Part shown: piece after piece, positions 62,207 through 64,000 of the stretch
Position numbering within the stretch: position 1 is the stretch's first letter
How the letters are laid out: every line of letters begins with the position of its first letter
Notes under the pieces: generated by a model
Database searches by the model: none
Told to the model about the DNA's origin: nothing
What the model saw: only the letters and a program-made list of their open reading frames with translations
Position numbers and translations under genes: made by a program
Assembly: GCF_000143415.4 (NCBI RefSeq)
Contig: NW_003314266.1
Coordinates: forward strand, 1,731,139-1,795,138
DNA: 64,000 bases
From: Selaginella moellendorffii
Lineage: Eukaryota; Streptophyta; Lycopodiopsida; Selaginellales; Selaginellaceae
Direction: 5' to 3'

Positions 62207-63572
62207 TTAACTCGGATCGGCAATCGTGACGGCTGCTGCTCCTGAGAAGTCGCAAGCACTGGGATCCATCCCGTTGCTCTGGAAGTAGCTGTTAAACGCA
62301 TACGATGCGTGTGAAGCAACCGTGTCGGGAAGATAGCAGGACTGGCCCGGTTGAATAGCCTGGCAATCGGCATGGCCTGGTCCGCAGGCCCAGTCCAGCG
62401 CAATCTGTAAGTCTGTGAAGCTGGCATTCGGATTTGCGACGCAAAAGCTCCGGTTCCGCTGAACCACAATACTGTTACCAAAATCAATGTTGTACACTTT
62501 GGTCCCATCCGGCTTGAAAAGACCCCAGTTCCTGTTGGAAGTCGGGCCCTCCCTCAAGTCCTCGTTGAAAAGCTCGAAAATGTAAGTATCCGTTGTGATC
62601 CCCGGCCGGAATGGAGTGCCACTCCCATTGCTCAAGTGCTTGATGAGATTCCCATTGTAGGAAGCAGCATTGTCGAGGTTGACGACGTTCACCTCGTCCG
62701 CATTACCCATGGACGGCCACCCGGTCTCGCTCACAACTATAAGGATCTCCCGGTGGTTGTACGCGGCCATTGCGTAGTAGAGCGCGTCGAGCTGAGCGTC
62801 GAAGAGGTTCCAGTAGTGGAGGCCCGAGTTGGAGTCCGTGAAGCCTTGGTTTGGCCGGAAGAGTGCAAAGTCGGAGGAGATGTATCTCATGTCGTTCCGG
62901 TACGCGTAGTAAGGATAGACGTTGGCCATCAAGTATGATCCAGTCCGGCTGAGAAACTCGAGCAACGATTGCATCACCGCCGAGAACCTGGGATCGAAAG
63001 TGGCCGACGATGGCGGAAACGACGTCCCAAGAACACCCATGGAGAGTGGCGTCGAGACTTTCACCTGTTTGTCTATCCCGGCTTGCTGGAGAGCCGAGTA
63101 GATGTTGGTCATGGCTGCAACCAGATAGCCAGCGGCATTTGGAGCGCTCGTGATCACCTCCGAGCCAACGGCAATGGCAACGATCTTGGTGGCCGGAAGA
63201 GCTGCCGCTACGTTTCGTGTCACCCAGTCGGCAGCGTCGCCCTGGGACTGCCCGAAATCCACAACCTGTGCGTTTGTGGTGCCGATGACGAGCTCGATCT
63301 GTGTGTTTGCGAATGCCTGGAGAGTCTCGGCATCGTAGGAGAAGATCCTGACCTTGGTGATCGATTGCGCCTGGATGAGCTGCACGGCCACTTGTGGAGG
63401 AGGAAGATTATCCCCATTTCTTCCATAGCACACTCCGACAGAGCTGGCGCCTAGCAAGAAAAACGAAAGAAATAAATGAGAGCGAGCGTCGATCGATCTT
63501 ACCACAGACTGTCGCGACGATCCAACAAGCGGCAACAAGACATCCGGCAATGCGGTATGAGCGCCGGAACAT
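62207..63572 (-). CDS. GH17 beta-1,3-glucanase with C-terminal X8 (CBM43) domain
   Basis: Exons 63503-63572 and 62207-63450 join in phase to 437 residues. Signal peptide MFRRSYRIAGCLVAACWIVA is encoded by exon 1. The GH17 barrel runs from SSVGVCYGRNGDNLPPP with IVAIAVGSEV (general acid region, Ser in place of the common Asn before Glu) to LIVVSETGWPS (nucleophile Glu), and NWGLFKPDGTKVYNIDF near its end. The X8 module (about 358-437) has SFCVANP, ALDWACGPGHADC, CYLPDT and ACDFSGAA, and binds callose. No hydrophobic GPI tail follows, so it is probably secreted rather than anchored. Likely roles are callose turnover at plasmodesmata or defence. Confidence 0.93.
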
Positions 63573-64000
63573 CGGATCGCGAAATCTCACCCCCGGCAGC
63601 ACGAAATCTCTCTGCCGATGCCGCTGGATCGCGCGGAGCTCCTAGCGAATGCGCCGACGATCTTCTTCTTGTCCCTAGCGCCGTGAATCAGCATGACGAT
63701 GACGCACCCGCCGCAAGAATCCGGGAAAACGCCAAGCGCGCTCCAGCTGCGGCCTACAATCCCTGCCGCGATGATGCGCTGCCCCAGAAATCTCATCCAG
63801 GTAGAAGAAAGAAACAAGGAGGAGCAACCGCATTGAAGATCAAGACCTAGGCCGGGGAAGATCGGCGCAAGGGAAGAAGAAGAAGAAGAAGCGTCGCGGG
63901 CGCCGCGATGATCGCCAAGAGGAGAGAATAGGGAAGAAGAGAAAGAAAGACCCGAGAGACCGCGTCCTCCTCCTCTTCCTCCATGGCCATTGGATTTTTT
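63573..64000. other. Right-edge region, no confident gene
   Basis: Holds the GH17 promoter. On the minus strand ATG codons at 63990 and 63984 open an acidic then Leu-rich frame ending in TAG near 63850. A GAA-repeat run at 63875-63894 lies within it. Another gene may start here, but there is no recognisable domain. Confidence 0.4.

Overview
The window is nuclear DNA of a land plant. It contains plant-only families: a class IV HD-ZIP, two CRINKLY4-type receptor kinases, a germin-like protein, PLS-type pentatricopeptide repeat (PPR) genes, a MiAMP1-type antimicrobial protein, and TWISTED DWARF1. Introns are very short (about 40-90 nt, GT-AG), genes are tightly packed, and PPR genes are largely intronless. 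This suggests a compact genome such as that of the lycophyte Selaginella; the genus is inferred, not proven. Where exons were joined by hand, a statement that phases are consistent means that exon lengths sum to a multiple of three.

Layout. 0-3.5 kb: 5' part of cytosolic-type arginyl-tRNA synthetase, a frameshifted Fic-domain relic, and inverted/direct fragments of the ArgRS gene. 3.5-17.9 kb: dense gene block with a germin-like gene (+), then TWD1/FKBP42, a PPR gene and an M16-peptidase homologue (all -, separated by tens of bases; a 147-N assembly gap lies in the M16 gene), a lectin receptor-kinase pseudogene split by an inverted pair of Ty1-copia fragments, and a PPR gene with an N-terminal PDF motif that shares a 149-bp promoter with a SpoU RNA methyltransferase. 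17.9-20 kb: MiAMP1-like gene, its decayed duplicate, and a kinase-like gene. 20.2-22 kb: inverted copy of an HD-ZIP/GH1 segment. 22.5-28.3 kb: two tail-to-tail GH1 beta-glucosidase genes with a tiny QCR9 gene between them. 28.6-31 kb: AT-rich DNA with a Puf6-like relic. 31-37.7 kb: a segment present twice in tandem. One copy keeps an intact DIM1/U5-15K gene and only a piece of HD-ZIP IV; the other has a broken DIM1 and the intact HD-ZIP IV gene (37.25-40.65 kb). 43.5-50.5 kb: CDT1 and, convergent with it, two tandem CRINKLY4-like receptor kinases. 50.7-58.5 kb: AT-rich, gene-free DNA with decayed Ty3/gypsy and DDE-transposase relics. 58.5-64 kb: UDP-glycosyltransferase, tRNA-Gly(GCC), a stray piece of the CRINKLY4-like 5' region, an H2B relic, and a GH17 beta-1,3-glucanase with an X8 module.

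The genes are mostly independent housekeeping (ArgRS, CDT1, DIM1, QCR9, SpoU), development (TWD1, HD-ZIP IV, CRINKLY4-like) and wall/defence (germin, GH1, GH17, MiAMP1, UGT) loci. HD-ZIP IV and CRINKLY4-like kinases both act in plant epidermal identity in other species and lie about 8 kb apart here; whether that matters is unknown. The strongest unusual signals are the PDF-PPR fusion, the reciprocal decay after segmental duplication, the large inverted duplication around QCR9, and the Fic relic.
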